Assembly: GCF_019636075.1 (NCBI RefSeq) | Contig: NZ_JAHBYG010000013.1 | Location: 16,154-80,153 of the forward strand | Direction of reading: 5' to 3' | From: Ferrovibrio sp. | GTDB lineage: Bacteria > Pseudomonadota > Alphaproteobacteria > Ferrovibrionales > Ferrovibrionaceae | Length of the DNA: 64,000 bases | In this document: one piece after another, positions 25,725 through 33,759 of the stretch | Layout of the letters: every line of letters starts with the position of its first letter | Position numbering within the stretch: position 1 is the stretch's first letter | Position numbers and translations under genes: made by a program | Notes under the pieces: model-generated | Seen by the model: the letters and a program-made list of their open reading frames with translations, nothing else | What the model was told of the DNA's origin: nothing | The model's database searches: none

Positions 25725-26618
25725 ATGAACATCTCGCAGATACGCTATTTCCTGGCGGTGGTAGAGACCGGCAGCTTCACCAAGGCGGCCGAGCGCGTCA
25801 ATGTGAGCCAGCCTACCCTGTCGGCCGGCATCAAACGGCTGGAGGAGGATTTGGGTGCCGTGCTGCTGGATCGCGGCGGTCGCGGCGCGCTGCTTACGCC
25901 GGCCGGTGCCCGCTTTCTGCCGCGCGCCCGGGTGCTGATGAGCGAATGGACCGCGGCACGGCGCGAATTGCGCCTGCCCAAACCGGCGCGTCAAAGGCTG
26001 CGTCTGGGCCATATGCTGGGGTTGCCGCCCCGAGGCCTGAGCGGCTTGCTCGGCGGCTTCATGGCCGCGCATCCCGATGTGGCAATCGAAACCCTGGAAG
26101 CCCCCGCCCCCACCCTGCGCCGCAGACTGGAGCTTGGCCGCATCGATGCCGCGCTCACTTTGCTGGATGGCGGCCAGAGCGATCAGCAAAGCCTGGCCCT
26201 GTTGCGCCAGCGCTATCGCCTGGCGCTGCCGCTGCAGCATCCTCTGGCCCATCGCGCCAGCGTGAAGCTGAACGAATTGCACGACCAGGCCTTCGTGATC
26301 CGCCCGCAGGCCGAGGTTATGCCGGCTTCGGAAAAGCTGTTCAACAGCAACGGCGTCAGGCCGCGCATCGTCGGCCGGGCGGAAAGCGATGCGGCTTTGC
26401 TGGCGCTGGTGGAAGCCGGTCTGGGGCTGGCGGTGCTGCCGAGCTGGCTGCTGGATGGCGCGCGCGAACGCGTGGCCAATCTGCCGCTGGCCGAATTGCG
26501 CGTCAGCCATTCCATCGGGCTGGCCTGGCGCGGCGAGGCCTCAGCTACGCTGCAATTGCTGCTGAATTATGCCGAGGGTTATAGCTGGGACAAGCCCGGC
26601 CCGGTTATCGGACACTAG
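25725..26618 (+). CDS. LysR-family transcriptional regulator
   Basis: 297 aa. The N-terminal helix-turn-helix is textbook (MNISQIRYFLAVVETGSFTKAAERVNVSQPTLSAGIKRLEEDLG), followed by a LysR substrate domain with effector-cleft segments MLGLPPRGL and ALVEAGLGLAVLPSWLL. It ends 3 bases before the convergent malic enzyme gene. No divergent partner gene is present, so its target and coinducer are unknown; the BON lipoprotein upstream is on the same strand. Confidence 0.93.
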   Translation: MNISQIRYFLAVVETGSFTKAAERVNVSQPTLSAGIKRLEEDLGAVLLDRGGRGALLTPAGARFLPRARVLMSEWTAARRELRLPKPARQRLRLGHMLGLPPRGLSGLLGGFMAAHPDVAIETLEAPAPTLRRRLELGRIDAALTLLDGGQSDQQSLALLRQRYRLALPLQHPLAHRASVKLNELHDQAFVIRPQAEVMPASEKLFNSNGVRPRIVGRAESDAALLALVEAGLGLAVLPSWLLDGARERVANLPLAELRVSHSIGLAWRGEASATLQLLLNYAEGYSWDKPGPVIGH

Positions 26619-26621
26619 CCA

Positions 26622-28919
26622 TCATTCGCGGCGCCCCATCACGCCATCGGCATGATCCTGCGCATCCACCACGGCCACGGCAGTCATGTTGACCAGGCCG
26701 CGCACCGTCACGTTACGCGAAACGATATGCGCAGACCGCGCCATGCCCATCAGGATCGGGCCGACATAGAATCCCTGCTCCATCTGGCGCACCAGATTGG
26801 CGGCGATGTTGGCGGCGTCCAGGTTGGGCATGATCAGCACATTGGCGCTGCCGGTAAGCTTGCTGCCCGGCATCATCTTCTGGCGGATGGCTTCCGAGAT
26901 GGCGGCATCGGCCTTCATCTCGCCCTCGATCTCCAGGTCGGGGAATTCCGCCTGCAGGTCGCTCACCGCCTCGCGCATCTTGCGCGCCGCCGGCACAGCG
27001 GATGAACCGAAATTAGATGCCGAAAGCAACGCGATCTTCGGCACGATGCCGAAACGCCGCACTTCCTCGGCCACCAGCCGGGCGATGCCGACGATATCCT
27101 GAGCCGACGGATCGAAATTCACATTGGTATCGGCAATGAACAGGATGCCCTGAGGCACCACCAGCAACTGCATGGCTGCCGGGCGTTCCACGCCGGTGCG
27201 CAGACCCACCACATCCATCAGATGCGGCAGATGCTGTTCATACTGGCCCACCGCGCCGCAGATCATCGCATCGGCCTCGCCGCGCAGCACGCTCATGGCG
27301 GCAATCACGGTGGTGTTGGTGCGGATCACGGTGCGGGCATCGTCGGGCGCCACGCCGCGGCGCGCCATCAGGGTATGATACTGCGTCCAGAAATCGGTGT
27401 AGCGGTCGTCGCGCTCGGGATCGACCAATTCCACATTCTCGCCGATCTTGAGGCGCAGGCCGAGGCGCTCGATACGCATCTCCACCACGGCCCGGCGGCC
27501 GATCAGGATCGGCTGGGCGATCTTGTCGTCGATCACGATCTGGGCGGCGCGCAGCACGCGCTCATCCTCGCCCTCGGCATAGATCAGGCGCATCGGGCGG
27601 CGCTTGGCGCGCTCGAAAAGCGGCCGCATGATGAAGCCGGTGCGATAGACGAAGCGTTCCAGGCTCTCGCGGTAGGCATCGAGATCCTCGATCGGCCGCG
27701 TGGCCACGCCGCTTTCCATCGCCGCCTTGGCCACCGCCGGCGCGATCTGCAGGATCAGGCGCGGATCGAACGGCTTGGGGATGATGTATTCCGGGCCGAA
27801 GGCGATGTCTTCATCGGCGCCATAGGCGCGCGACACGATCTCGCTCATCTCGGCCATCGCCAGATCGGCAATGGCGCGCACGGCGGCCAGTTCCATCGCG
27901 GTGTTGATGGTGGTGGCGCCCACATCCAGCGCGCCCCGGAACAGGAACGGGAAGCACAGAACGTTGTTCACCTGATTGGGATAATCCGACCGGCCGGTGG
28001 CGATCACCGCATCGGGGCGCACCGCCTTGGCCGCCTCGGGCAGGATTTCCGGCGTGGGATTGGCCAGCGCCATGATCAGCGGCTTGGGCCCCATCTTCTC
28101 GACCATTTCCGGCTTCAGCACATTGGCCGCCGAAAGGCCGAGGAATACATCGGCGCCGGCAATCGCATCGCCCAGGGTGCGATTGTTGGTCTGGCGCGCA
28201 TAGCGGGCCTTGAATTCGTCCATCTGCTCGGTGCGGCCCTCATAGACCACGCCGACGATATCGGTGACGACGATATTCTCCTTGCGCAGGCCCAGTTCCA
28301 CCAGCAGGTCGAGGCAGGCCAGCGCGGCGGCGCCGGCGCCCGAAGCCACCAGGCGCACATCCTCGATCTTCTTGCCCACCACGCGCAGGCCGTTGAGGAT
28401 CGCAGCCCCCACGGTGATGGCGGTGCCATGCTGGTCGTCGTGGAACACCGGAATCTTCATGCGCTCGCGCAGGGCGCGCTCCACCACGAAGCATTCCGGG
28501 GCCTTGATGTCTTCCAGGTTGATGCCGCCGAAGGTGGGTTCCAGCGCGGCAACGATATCGATCAGCTTCTGCGGGTCGGTCTCGGCCACCTCGATGTCGA
28601 ACACATCGATGCCGGCGAATTTCTTGAACAGGACGGCCTTGCCCTCCATCACCGGCTTGGCGGCCAGCGGGCCGATATTGCCCAGGCCGAGCACGGCGGT
28701 GCCGTTGGAGATCACCCCCACCAGATTGCCGCGCGCGGTAAGCGAGGCGGCCTCGGCGGGATCGTCCACAATGGCATTGCAGGCGGCGGCCACGCCGGGG
28801 CTGTAAGCCAGGGCCAGATCGCGCTGGGTGGCCAGCGGCTTGGTCGGCGTGATTTCCAGTTTACCGGGTTTCGGCAGCCGGTGATATTCCAGCGCCATCC
28901 GATCGAGATCGCTCGTCAT
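26622..28919 (-). CDS. maeB: NADP-dependent malic enzyme with C-terminal phosphotransacetylase domain
   Basis: 765 aa fusion typical of MaeB. It decarboxylates malate to pyruvate and makes NADPH. The malic part (about 1-430) shows [60 protein letters not shown], and [20 protein letters not shown]. The C-terminal 335 residues resemble phosphate acetyltransferase (ITDGRMNP-like core replaced by [17 protein letters not shown] segments; [21 protein letters not shown]), which in MaeB is regulatory and senses acetyl-CoA rather than catalytic. A tRNA-Leu gene lies just upstream. Confidence 0.96.
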   Translation of the reverse strand: MTSDLDRMALEYHRLPKPGKLEITPTKPLATQRDLALAYSPGVAAACNAIVDDPAEAASLTARGNLVGVISNGTAVLGLGNIGPLAAKPVMEGKAVLFKKFAGIDVFDIEVAETDPQKLIDIVAALEPTFGGINLEDIKAPECFVVERALRERMKIPVFHDDQHGTAITVGAAILNGLRVVGKKIEDVRLVASGAGAAALACLDLLVELGLRKENIVVTDIVGVVYEGRTEQMDEFKARYARQTNNRTLGDAIAGADVFLGLSAANVLKPEMVEKMGPKPLIMALANPTPEILPEAAKAVRPDAVIATGRSDYPNQVNNVLCFPFLFRGALDVGATTINTAMELAAVRAIADLAMAEMSEIVSRAYGADEDIAFGPEYIIPKPFDPRLILQIAPAVAKAAMESGVATRPIEDLDAYRESLERFVYRTGFIMRPLFERAKRRPMRLIYAEGEDERVLRAAQIVIDDKIAQPILIGRRAVVEMRIERLGLRLKIGENVELVDPERDDRYTDFWTQYHTLMARRGVAPDDARTVIRTNTTVIAAMSVLRGEADAMICGAVGQYEQHLPHLMDVVGLRTGVERPAAMQLLVVPQGILFIADTNVNFDPSAQDIVGIARLVAEEVRRFGIVPKIALLSASNFGSSAVPAARKMREAVSDLQAEFPDLEIEGEMKADAAISEAIRQKMMPGSKLTGSANVLIMPNLDAANIAANLVRQMEQGFYVGPILMGMARSAHIVSRNVTVRGLVNMTAVAVVDAQDHADGVMGRRE

Positions 28920-28962
28920 GATCCTGTCCCGGCCCGGCTGGCTTGGGGGAGCAATTGCTGCA

Positions 28963-29049
28963 TGGTGCGGTCGAAAAGACTCGAACTTTCACGGCCTTTC
29001 GGCCACAGCGACCTCAACGCTGCGCGTCTACCAATTCCGCCACGACCGC
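28963..29049 (-). tRNA. tRNA-Leu (anticodon GAG)
   Basis: On the minus strand an 87-base cloverleaf includes a GCGGTCG/CGACCGC acceptor stem, the GGCGGAATTGGTAGACGC D-arm, an anticodon stem CAGCG/CGCTG with the loop TTGAGGT (anticodon GAG), a long variable arm (GGCCGAAAGGCC) typical of class II tRNAs, the TTCGAGTC T-loop, and encoded CCA at 28965-28963. The long variable arm and anticodon give leucine. Confidence 0.97.
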
Positions 29050-29125
29050 AAACCGGGCGACGCGCGGACATAGCAAATCCCCGCCCCCGCTTCAAGAACC
29101 GTACAGCCTTAATTTTCAGTGGTTT

Positions 29126-29365
29126 CTAATCGTCAGACATGGTGTCGGTGATCGAGACCGCCACCTTCTCGCCGGAGATCACGATTTCGCCCCGGGCAAT
29201 CAGCTTGTTATTGGCATAGATCCAGGCATGGTCGTCCACGCTGGCATCCAGCTCGATCACGGCGCCACGGCCCACCTTCAGCACCTGATGAATCGGCATG
29301 GTGGCCTTGCCCAGTACCACCGATATCTCGACGGTAACGTCTTGAACCGCACTGGGCGTTGCCAT
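29126..29365 (-). CDS. fliN: FliN/SpoA-domain flagellar motor switch protein, short
   Basis: 79 aa consisting only of the SpoA fold: [65 protein letters not shown]. FliN forms the C-ring base that contacts FliH and CheY. Members usually have a longer N-terminal arm, absent here. The ATG follows GGGAAGG. It is an orphan, with no fliM or other flagellar gene within the window, so an accessory SpoA protein cannot be excluded. Confidence 0.85.
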   Translation of the reverse strand: MATPSAVQDVTVEISVVLGKATMPIHQVLKVGRGAVIELDASVDDHAWIYANNKLIARGEIVISGEKVAVSITDTMSDD

Positions 29366-29431
29366 GATCCACCTTCCCTTACAGGAGCCAGCATACTACA
29401 TAGCCTGCTATCGTTAGCAGAAGGTAAACCC

Positions 29432-30172
29432 GTGACCGTAATTCCCGCCCCCAGCCGCCAATTGGAAACCGCAGATGGGCCGGTGGATTGGGCGGTCAGC
29501 GATGGCTTGGTGCCCTATGCGGAGGCCCTGGCCGCCATGGAAGCGCGGGTGGCAGCCATCCGGGCAGGTACGGCGCCCGAGCTGATCTGGCTGCTACAGC
29601 ACCCGCCGCTCTACACCGCCGGCACCTCGGCCAAACCGCAGGATCTGCTGGATGCCCGCTTCCCGGTCCATGCCACCGGCCGCGGAGGACAATATACCTA
29701 TCATGGCCCCGGCCAGCGTATTGCCTATGTGATGCTGGACCTGGCCAAGCGCGGCCGCGACCTGCGCAACTTCGTCTGCCGGATGGAGGACTGGGTGATC
29801 GACAGCCTGGGCCAGTTCGGCATCCGCGCCGAGCGCCGGCCCGGCCGGGTGGGCGTATGGGTATCCCGGCCAGATAAGGGGCCAAGCCAGGGGGCCGCCG
29901 GGCGGGAGGACAAGATCGCCGCCATCGGCGTGCGGGTGCGCCATTGGGTGACCTATCATGGCCTGAGCCTGAATGTGGAACCCGATCTCAGGCATTACTC
30001 GGGCATCGTGCCCTGCGGTATCCACGACGACGCGGCGACGCCGTTCGGTGTCACCTCGCTGGTGGATTTGGGCCTGCCGGTCAGCCTGAATGATGTAGAT
30101 ACTATATTGTTTTCAATGCTTTCAGGGTCACTTCTAGAGCGCCTTGATAATAATCGATGTAGCGTAGATTGA
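29432..30172 (+). CDS. lipB: Octanoyl-[acyl carrier protein]:protein transferase LipB
   Basis: 246 aa from a GTG start preceded by AGAAGGT. LipB transfers octanoate from ACP to the lipoyl domains of 2-oxoacid dehydrogenases and GcvH. Signatures are [67 protein letters not shown] with the catalytic Lys, and YSGIVPCGI with the catalytic Cys. The stop codon is 5 bases before the first parS site. Residues after LVDLGL are divergent. Confidence 0.96.
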   Translation: MTVIPAPSRQLETADGPVDWAVSDGLVPYAEALAAMEARVAAIRAGTAPELIWLLQHPPLYTAGTSAKPQDLLDARFPVHATGRGGQYTYHGPGQRIAYVMLDLAKRGRDLRNFVCRMEDWVIDSLGQFGIRAERRPGRVGVWVSRPDKGPSQGAAGREDKIAAIGVRVRHWVTYHGLSLNVEPDLRHYSGIVPCGIHDDAATPFGVTSLVDLGLPVSLNDVDTILFSMLSGSLLERLDNNRCSVD

Positions 30173-30177
30173 GGCGG

Positions 30178-30193
30178 TGTTTCACGTGAAACA
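30178..30193. other. parS centromere site 1
   Basis: TGTTTCACGTGAAACA is a perfect 16-bp palindrome identical to the consensus chromosomal parS bound by ParB. The flanks extend the palindrome to 20 bp (GG...CC). It begins 5 bases after the lipB stop codon, in a convergent intergenic space. Confidence 0.93.
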
Positions 30194-30211
30194 CCCGTAT
30201 CGTTCGCCGAC

Positions 30212-30227
30212 TGTTTCACGTGAAACA
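30212..30227. other. parS centromere site 2
   Basis: Second exact TGTTTCACGTGAAACA; flanking bases extend the palindrome to 22 bp (GAC...GTC). Centre-to-centre distance from site 1 is 34 bp. The 18-base spacer shares TCGTTCGC with the next spacer, so the array behaves like a tandem 34-bp repeat. Confidence 0.93.
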
Positions 30228-30245
30228 GTCGCGTCGTTCGCTGAG

Positions 30246-30261
30246 TGTTTCACGTGAAACA
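30246..30261. other. parS centromere site 3
   Basis: Third exact TGTTTCACGTGAAACA; flanking bases extend the palindrome to 22 bp (GAG...CTC). Again 34 bp from the preceding centre. The remaining bases to 30320 are AT-rich and hold no gene. Confidence 0.93.
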
Positions 30262-30320
30262 CTCTATATGGACTTAGCCTGCATTTCTTATTAATTACAT
30301 TAGAAATATACGACAAACTA

Positions 30321-30587
30321 TTATTTTTTATTGTTTTTTCGTTCAAGATCGCGGCGCTGCTGGCGCGTCATATTCGCTGGATCGGGCTGCTGGGCGGCGC
30401 GTTCCGCCTTGATATTCCGGCCCGAGATGTAAAACACAAAGAAAGCGGTAAAGGCCAGAATGGCGCCAAAACCCAGCCAGGTATTGTTGGTGCCATACCA
30501 GACCAGACCACCCAAGCTCAGCGAGCCGATATAGCAGGCGGCCCATTGCTTCCAATTCATCTTGGCGGGATTTTTCTTATTTTCCAT
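30321..30587 (-). CDS. Small two-helix membrane protein
   Basis: 88 aa, unrecognised. A Lys-rich N-terminus (MENKKNPAKMNWKQW) precedes two hydrophobic segments (about 15-32 and 38-56: WLGFGAILAFTAFFVFYIS) and a charged C-terminus with MTRQQRRDLERKNNKK. Such tails are common in membrane-attached adaptor proteins. The coding bias matches the neighbours. It converges on lipB with the parS array in between, and starts 31 bases beyond the acylphosphatase stop on the same strand. Confidence 0.75.
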   Translation of the reverse strand: MENKKNPAKMNWKQWAACYIGSLSLGGLVWYGTNNTWLGFGAILAFTAFFVFYISGRNIKAERAAQQPDPANMTRQQRRDLERKNNKK

Positions 30588-30618
30588 GGCTTAACCCGAA
30601 TATTATAACCTGATACTA

Positions 30619-30933
30619 TTAATCTGCCGTGGCAACTTGCTCAAACCCGGCCAACGCGGCCAGACCGGATATTTCGGCAGCCGAAACCGGCCCGGTCTCC
30701 ACCTTCAGAACCTTGGCGGCGGGTGGCCCGCCCCACAGGGCGGCCGCCAGGGCATCCAGGCTATCCTGGGTGCCGGCCGCCAGCAATTCCACAGAGCCAT
30801 CTCGGCAATTACGGACCCAGCCGACCAGCCCCAGCTTGCGGGCGCGGCCTATGGTCCAGTAGCGGAAGCCCACACCCTGCACCCGCCCCTGTACGAAATA
30901 CCGTCTCGCCTGTCTGGCACCCATCATCGTCAT
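30619..30933 (-). CDS. acyP: Acylphosphatase
   Basis: 104 aa, the usual length. The phosphate-binding loop VQGRVQGVGFRYW holds the catalytic Arg, and GWVRNCRDGSVELLAAG holds the catalytic Asn. It hydrolyses acyl phosphates such as acetyl phosphate or carbamoyl phosphate in the cytoplasm. No functional link to neighbours is evident, though ackA, which makes acetyl phosphate, is also in the window. Confidence 0.94.
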   Translation of the reverse strand: MTMMGARQARRYFVQGRVQGVGFRYWTIGRARKLGLVGWVRNCRDGSVELLAAGTQDSLDALAAALWGGPPAAKVLKVETGPVSAAEISGLAALAGFEQVATAD

Positions 30934-31117
30934 GGCGGGCAGACTAGTCGGATTTTCCTGGCCCTGCCAGTTCCGGGAATTGGACTATAAAAAGAACAAA
31001 ATATTCCCAAGCCCAGCCCCGTTTTGGCCGCATTCTACCTGTAGATTGCTTTGTAATGATCGTTACGGCGGGGCGGAGTCTGCCCTGCTACACTCGCTGT
31101 GCTAGGGAAGAAAGATT

Positions 31118-31726
31118 ATGGCCATCGCCACACGCGTAGCTTCGAGGCATTTCGCCATCCGGCCGGGTCGGCCCGAGGATGCCCCCGCCCTGGGCCAACT
31201 GCATGTGCGGGTCTGGCGCGAGGCCTATCGCGGCATCATGGCCGATGCCTATCTGGCCGGGCTTTCGGAAGCCAAGCGCGAAGCTTTCTGGCACCAGATC
31301 CTGTCCGAACCCCATCCCGACCGGCTGCAGGTCGTGCTGGCCTCGGAGCAGCCGGGCGGCATTGCCGGCTTCCTGCTGGCCGGGCCGCCGCGCGACCTGC
31401 CGCCGGGCGCCGGGGCAACATTCCGGGGCGAAATCTATGCCCTCAACATCGCTCCGGAATGGCAGGGCCATGGCCATGGCAGACGCCTGATGGTGCATGC
31501 CGCCAACTGGCTGGCGGAAAAGCGCATGGCGCCATTCTGCCTCTGGGTGCTGGCCGACAATACCAAGGCTCGGGATTTCTACGAATTGCTGGGCGGCGTG
31601 GCGATTGCCCAACGCAGCGAAACCATCGGCGGCGCCCGCCTGACCAACATGGCCTACCAGTTCAATGATCCGGCCAGCATCGCCCGCCTGGCGCTCAAAG
31701 GCGGCCAGATGCGTGGCCGGCGGTAG
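31118..31726 (+). CDS. GNAT-family N-acetyltransferase
   Basis: 202 aa. A GNAT domain begins FAIRPGRPEDAPALGQLHVRVWREAYRGIM, a start shared with many GNAT proteins, and contains the acetyl-CoA site EIYALNIAPEWQGHGHGRRLMVHAANWL followed by LWVLADNTKARDFYELLGG. The target amine is unknown. It stands alone; a 184-base gap precedes it. Confidence 0.9.
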   Translation: MAIATRVASRHFAIRPGRPEDAPALGQLHVRVWREAYRGIMADAYLAGLSEAKREAFWHQILSEPHPDRLQVVLASEQPGGIAGFLLAGPPRDLPPGAGATFRGEIYALNIAPEWQGHGHGRRLMVHAANWLAEKRMAPFCLWVLADNTKARDFYELLGGVAIAQRSETIGGARLTNMAYQFNDPASIARLALKGGQMRGRR

Positions 31727-31972
31727 CGCCAATTGCCCCCCTGGCCAGGCCGTAACGGTGTTAGAATTGGCGGTTTTCAAGGCAGCGTGAGCCATGGGGC
31801 AGATTGAATTCAATTCAAGAGTCGAGATGGAAAGAAACCCTGGCTGACCAAAGCTAAGCCGGAAAGTGCGGTGGTGACGCTAGAGATAGGCTTGCGAACC
31901 GCCGCAAACCGTCGCCCTCGGATTTAGTCCGAGGGTCGATGTCTGATGCCGCTTTGATGCCGGAATGCTCGG
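31727..31972. other. 246-base intergenic interval with strong hairpin
   Basis: No plausible gene is seen. GAATTCAATTC at about 31805-31815 and a perfect hairpin CCCTCGGA/TCCGAGGG at 31915-31935 (5-base loop) are the only structures. The hairpin lacks a U-tract on either strand, so it is not a canonical terminator of the DUF502 gene, which ends at 31973. A small RNA cannot be excluded. Confidence 0.5.
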
Positions 31973-32761
31973 CTACGGCCCAGGTTTGGTTTCGGGTTTG
32001 ATTTCTGGCTTGGTTTCTGGGCCGACTTCAATGCCAGGTGCACCGCTATCGATCAGGCTGCCCACTTTGTCGGGCGGCAGGATCACGCCGCAGGAGATGA
32101 TCAGCTTCATCGCCTGGTCCACGCTCATCGACAGGATGACGATGTCGTTGCGGTCGAAATAGGTCATGTAGCCGCCGGTGGGATTGGGCGTGGTGGGCAC
32201 ATAGCAGGTGACCAGATTGCGGCCCAGGCGGCGGCCCACCTCGCCGGCTTCGTCGTTGGTGACGAAAGCCACGGTCCATGACCCCTTGGACGGCCAGGGC
32301 ACCAGGGCGACCTGACGGAAGCTCTGGCCCGATTGGCTGAACACGGTTTCGAAAATTTGCTTCAGGCCGGAATACAGCCCGCGCACGATCGGCATGCGGG
32401 CGACCAGTTGCTCGCTCAGGCCCAGCAGCGAACGGCCAAGGAAATTGGTGGCCAGGAAGCCGATCACCGTGAGCAGCACGATGGCTGCGATCACCCCCAG
32501 GCCGGGAATGCCCACCGGCAGGCTGGGCACCAGGGTTTCGAATTCATAGCCATGGGGGATCAGGCTGCGCACATTGCGGTCGATCGCCTCAATGGTGATC
32601 ACCACCAGATACACTGTCAGGCCGATCGGCGCGGTAACGATGATGCCGGCCAGGAACCAGTTGCGCAGCCGCGTCATCAGGCCGATACGCGGCTTAGGCA
32701 AAATGATGCCTGGCGCGCCGCCGTCTTCCGGCGCCGTCTTCCTGCCCTCACCGCCACTCAT
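31973..32761 (-). CDS. DUF502 membrane protein
   Basis: 262 aa from the ATG at 32761 behind GGGAGG; its ATGA overlaps the stop of the hydrolase gene. Two transmembrane helices (NWFLAGIIVTAPIGLTVYLVVITI and LGVIAAIVLLTVIGFLA) precede the family core LVARMPIVRGLYSGLKQIFETVFSQ, VALVPWPSKGSWTVAFVT and VPTTPNPTGGYMTYFDRNDIVILSMSVDQAMKLIISCGVI. Function unknown. The tail repeats a Glu-Thr/Ile-Lys-Pro unit (PETKPEIKPETKP). N-terminal 30 residues are Gly- and Pro-rich. Confidence 0.9.
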   Translation of the reverse strand: MSGGEGRKTAPEDGGAPGIILPKPRIGLMTRLRNWFLAGIIVTAPIGLTVYLVVITIEAIDRNVRSLIPHGYEFETLVPSLPVGIPGLGVIAAIVLLTVIGFLATNFLGRSLLGLSEQLVARMPIVRGLYSGLKQIFETVFSQSGQSFRQVALVPWPSKGSWTVAFVTNDEAGEVGRRLGRNLVTCYVPTTPNPTGGYMTYFDRNDIVILSMSVDQAMKLIISCGVILPPDKVGSLIDSGAPGIEVGPETKPEIKPETKPGP

Positions 32762-33642
32762 ACCGCCGCCTCCCGCATGAAATCCAACACCGCACGCGCC
32801 GTATCCTCCGGCCGCTCCTCGGGCAGGAAATGCCCGCAGGGCAAGCCCAGGCCCTTCACGTTCACCGCCTTTTCGCGCCAGCAGCCCAGCACGTCGAAAT
32901 GCCGAGATATCTGCCCCTGCGCACCCCACAGCACCAGCAAGGGGGCCTGGATGCGCTTATCCAGATCGGCCCGGTCATGCTCCAGGTCGATGCCGGCGCC
33001 GGCGCGATAATCCTCGCAGGTGGCATGGATGCAGGCCGGATCGCGGAAGCAGCGCTGATATTCCGCCACCGCCTCTGGCGTGAACACGCTGGCATCGGCC
33101 GCCCAGGCGCCCAGTTTGCTGGTGATATAGTAATCCGGGTCGGCGCCGATCATACGCTCGGGATGGCCGTTCGGCTGGATCAGGAACAGCCAATGGTAAT
33201 AACCGCTGGCGATGGCCTGGTTCATCCGCCCGAACATGGTGAGCGTGGGCACGATATCAAGCAGCGCCAGCCGCTGCACCGCCTGCGGATGATCCAGGCT
33301 AAGGCGATGCGCCACCCGCGCGCCGCGATCATGCCCGGCAAGGCGAAATTGCTTGAAGCCAAGTTGCGCCATAACCGCCACCATGTCGGCGGCCGTAGCG
33401 CGCTTGGAATAGACCAGATGGGCATCGTCGGATGGCGGCTTGCCTGACTCGCCATAGCCGCGCAGATCAGGCAACACCAGGGTGAAATGCCGCGCCAGCA
33501 TGGGCGCCACCTTGTGCCACATCACATGGGTTTGCGGGTAGCCATGCAGCAGCAGCAAAGGCGGCCCCGACCCGCCGATACGCAGATGGATGTCGGCTCC
33601 GGCTCCGGCAACGCGCCTGGTTTCGAACCCCGGAAAAAACAT
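32758..33642 (-). CDS. Alpha/beta hydrolase resembling fluoroacetate/haloacetate dehalogenase
   Basis: 294 aa. The pattern matches fluoroacetate dehalogenase (FAcD) closely: oxyanion HGYPQTHVMWH (32-43), nucleophile D105 in LAGHDRGARVAHRLSLDHP with carboxylate-binding R106 and R109, acid D129, the halide-pocket pair H150-W151 (YYHWLFLIQP), Y212, and H271 (CGHFLPEE). FAcD cleaves the C-F bond of fluoroacetate. Epoxide hydrolases share the fold but usually lack the HW pair. GGGAGG precedes the ATG. It is coupled to the DUF502 gene downstream. Confidence 0.85.
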   Translation of the reverse strand: MFFPGFETRRVAGAGADIHLRIGGSGPPLLLLHGYPQTHVMWHKVAPMLARHFTLVLPDLRGYGESGKPPSDDAHLVYSKRATAADMVAVMAQLGFKQFRLAGHDRGARVAHRLSLDHPQAVQRLALLDIVPTLTMFGRMNQAIASGYYHWLFLIQPNGHPERMIGADPDYYITSKLGAWAADASVFTPEAVAEYQRCFRDPACIHATCEDYRAGAGIDLEHDRADLDKRIQAPLLVLWGAQGQISRHFDVLGCWREKAVNVKGLGLPCGHFLPEERPEDTARAVLDFMREAAV

Positions 33643-33759
33643 CCCACCTCCCGCTGGATTTATGGTGCAGCGCCCCAGTTGCTACTCCCGCAGCTACTCA
33701 GGCTACGCCCTGGCTGTTATCCCGGCTCCGCCATGCGGTCGGGCAAATAAAAAGCCGGA

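Noticed and set aside
27222..29129. A 635-aa plus-strand frame over malic enzyme
   Set aside because: It is an antisense frame and also reads through the tRNA-Leu gene.
28943..29431. Upstream extension of lipB to 28943
   Set aside because: It would run through the tRNA-Leu and over the FliN gene; the GTG at 29432 has a ribosome site and gives the normal LipB length.
30178..30261. The three palindromes as a CRISPR array or transposon end
   Set aside because: Units are 16-bp palindromes matching parS exactly; spacers are 18 bases and similar to each other, unlike CRISPR spacers, and no transposase is near.
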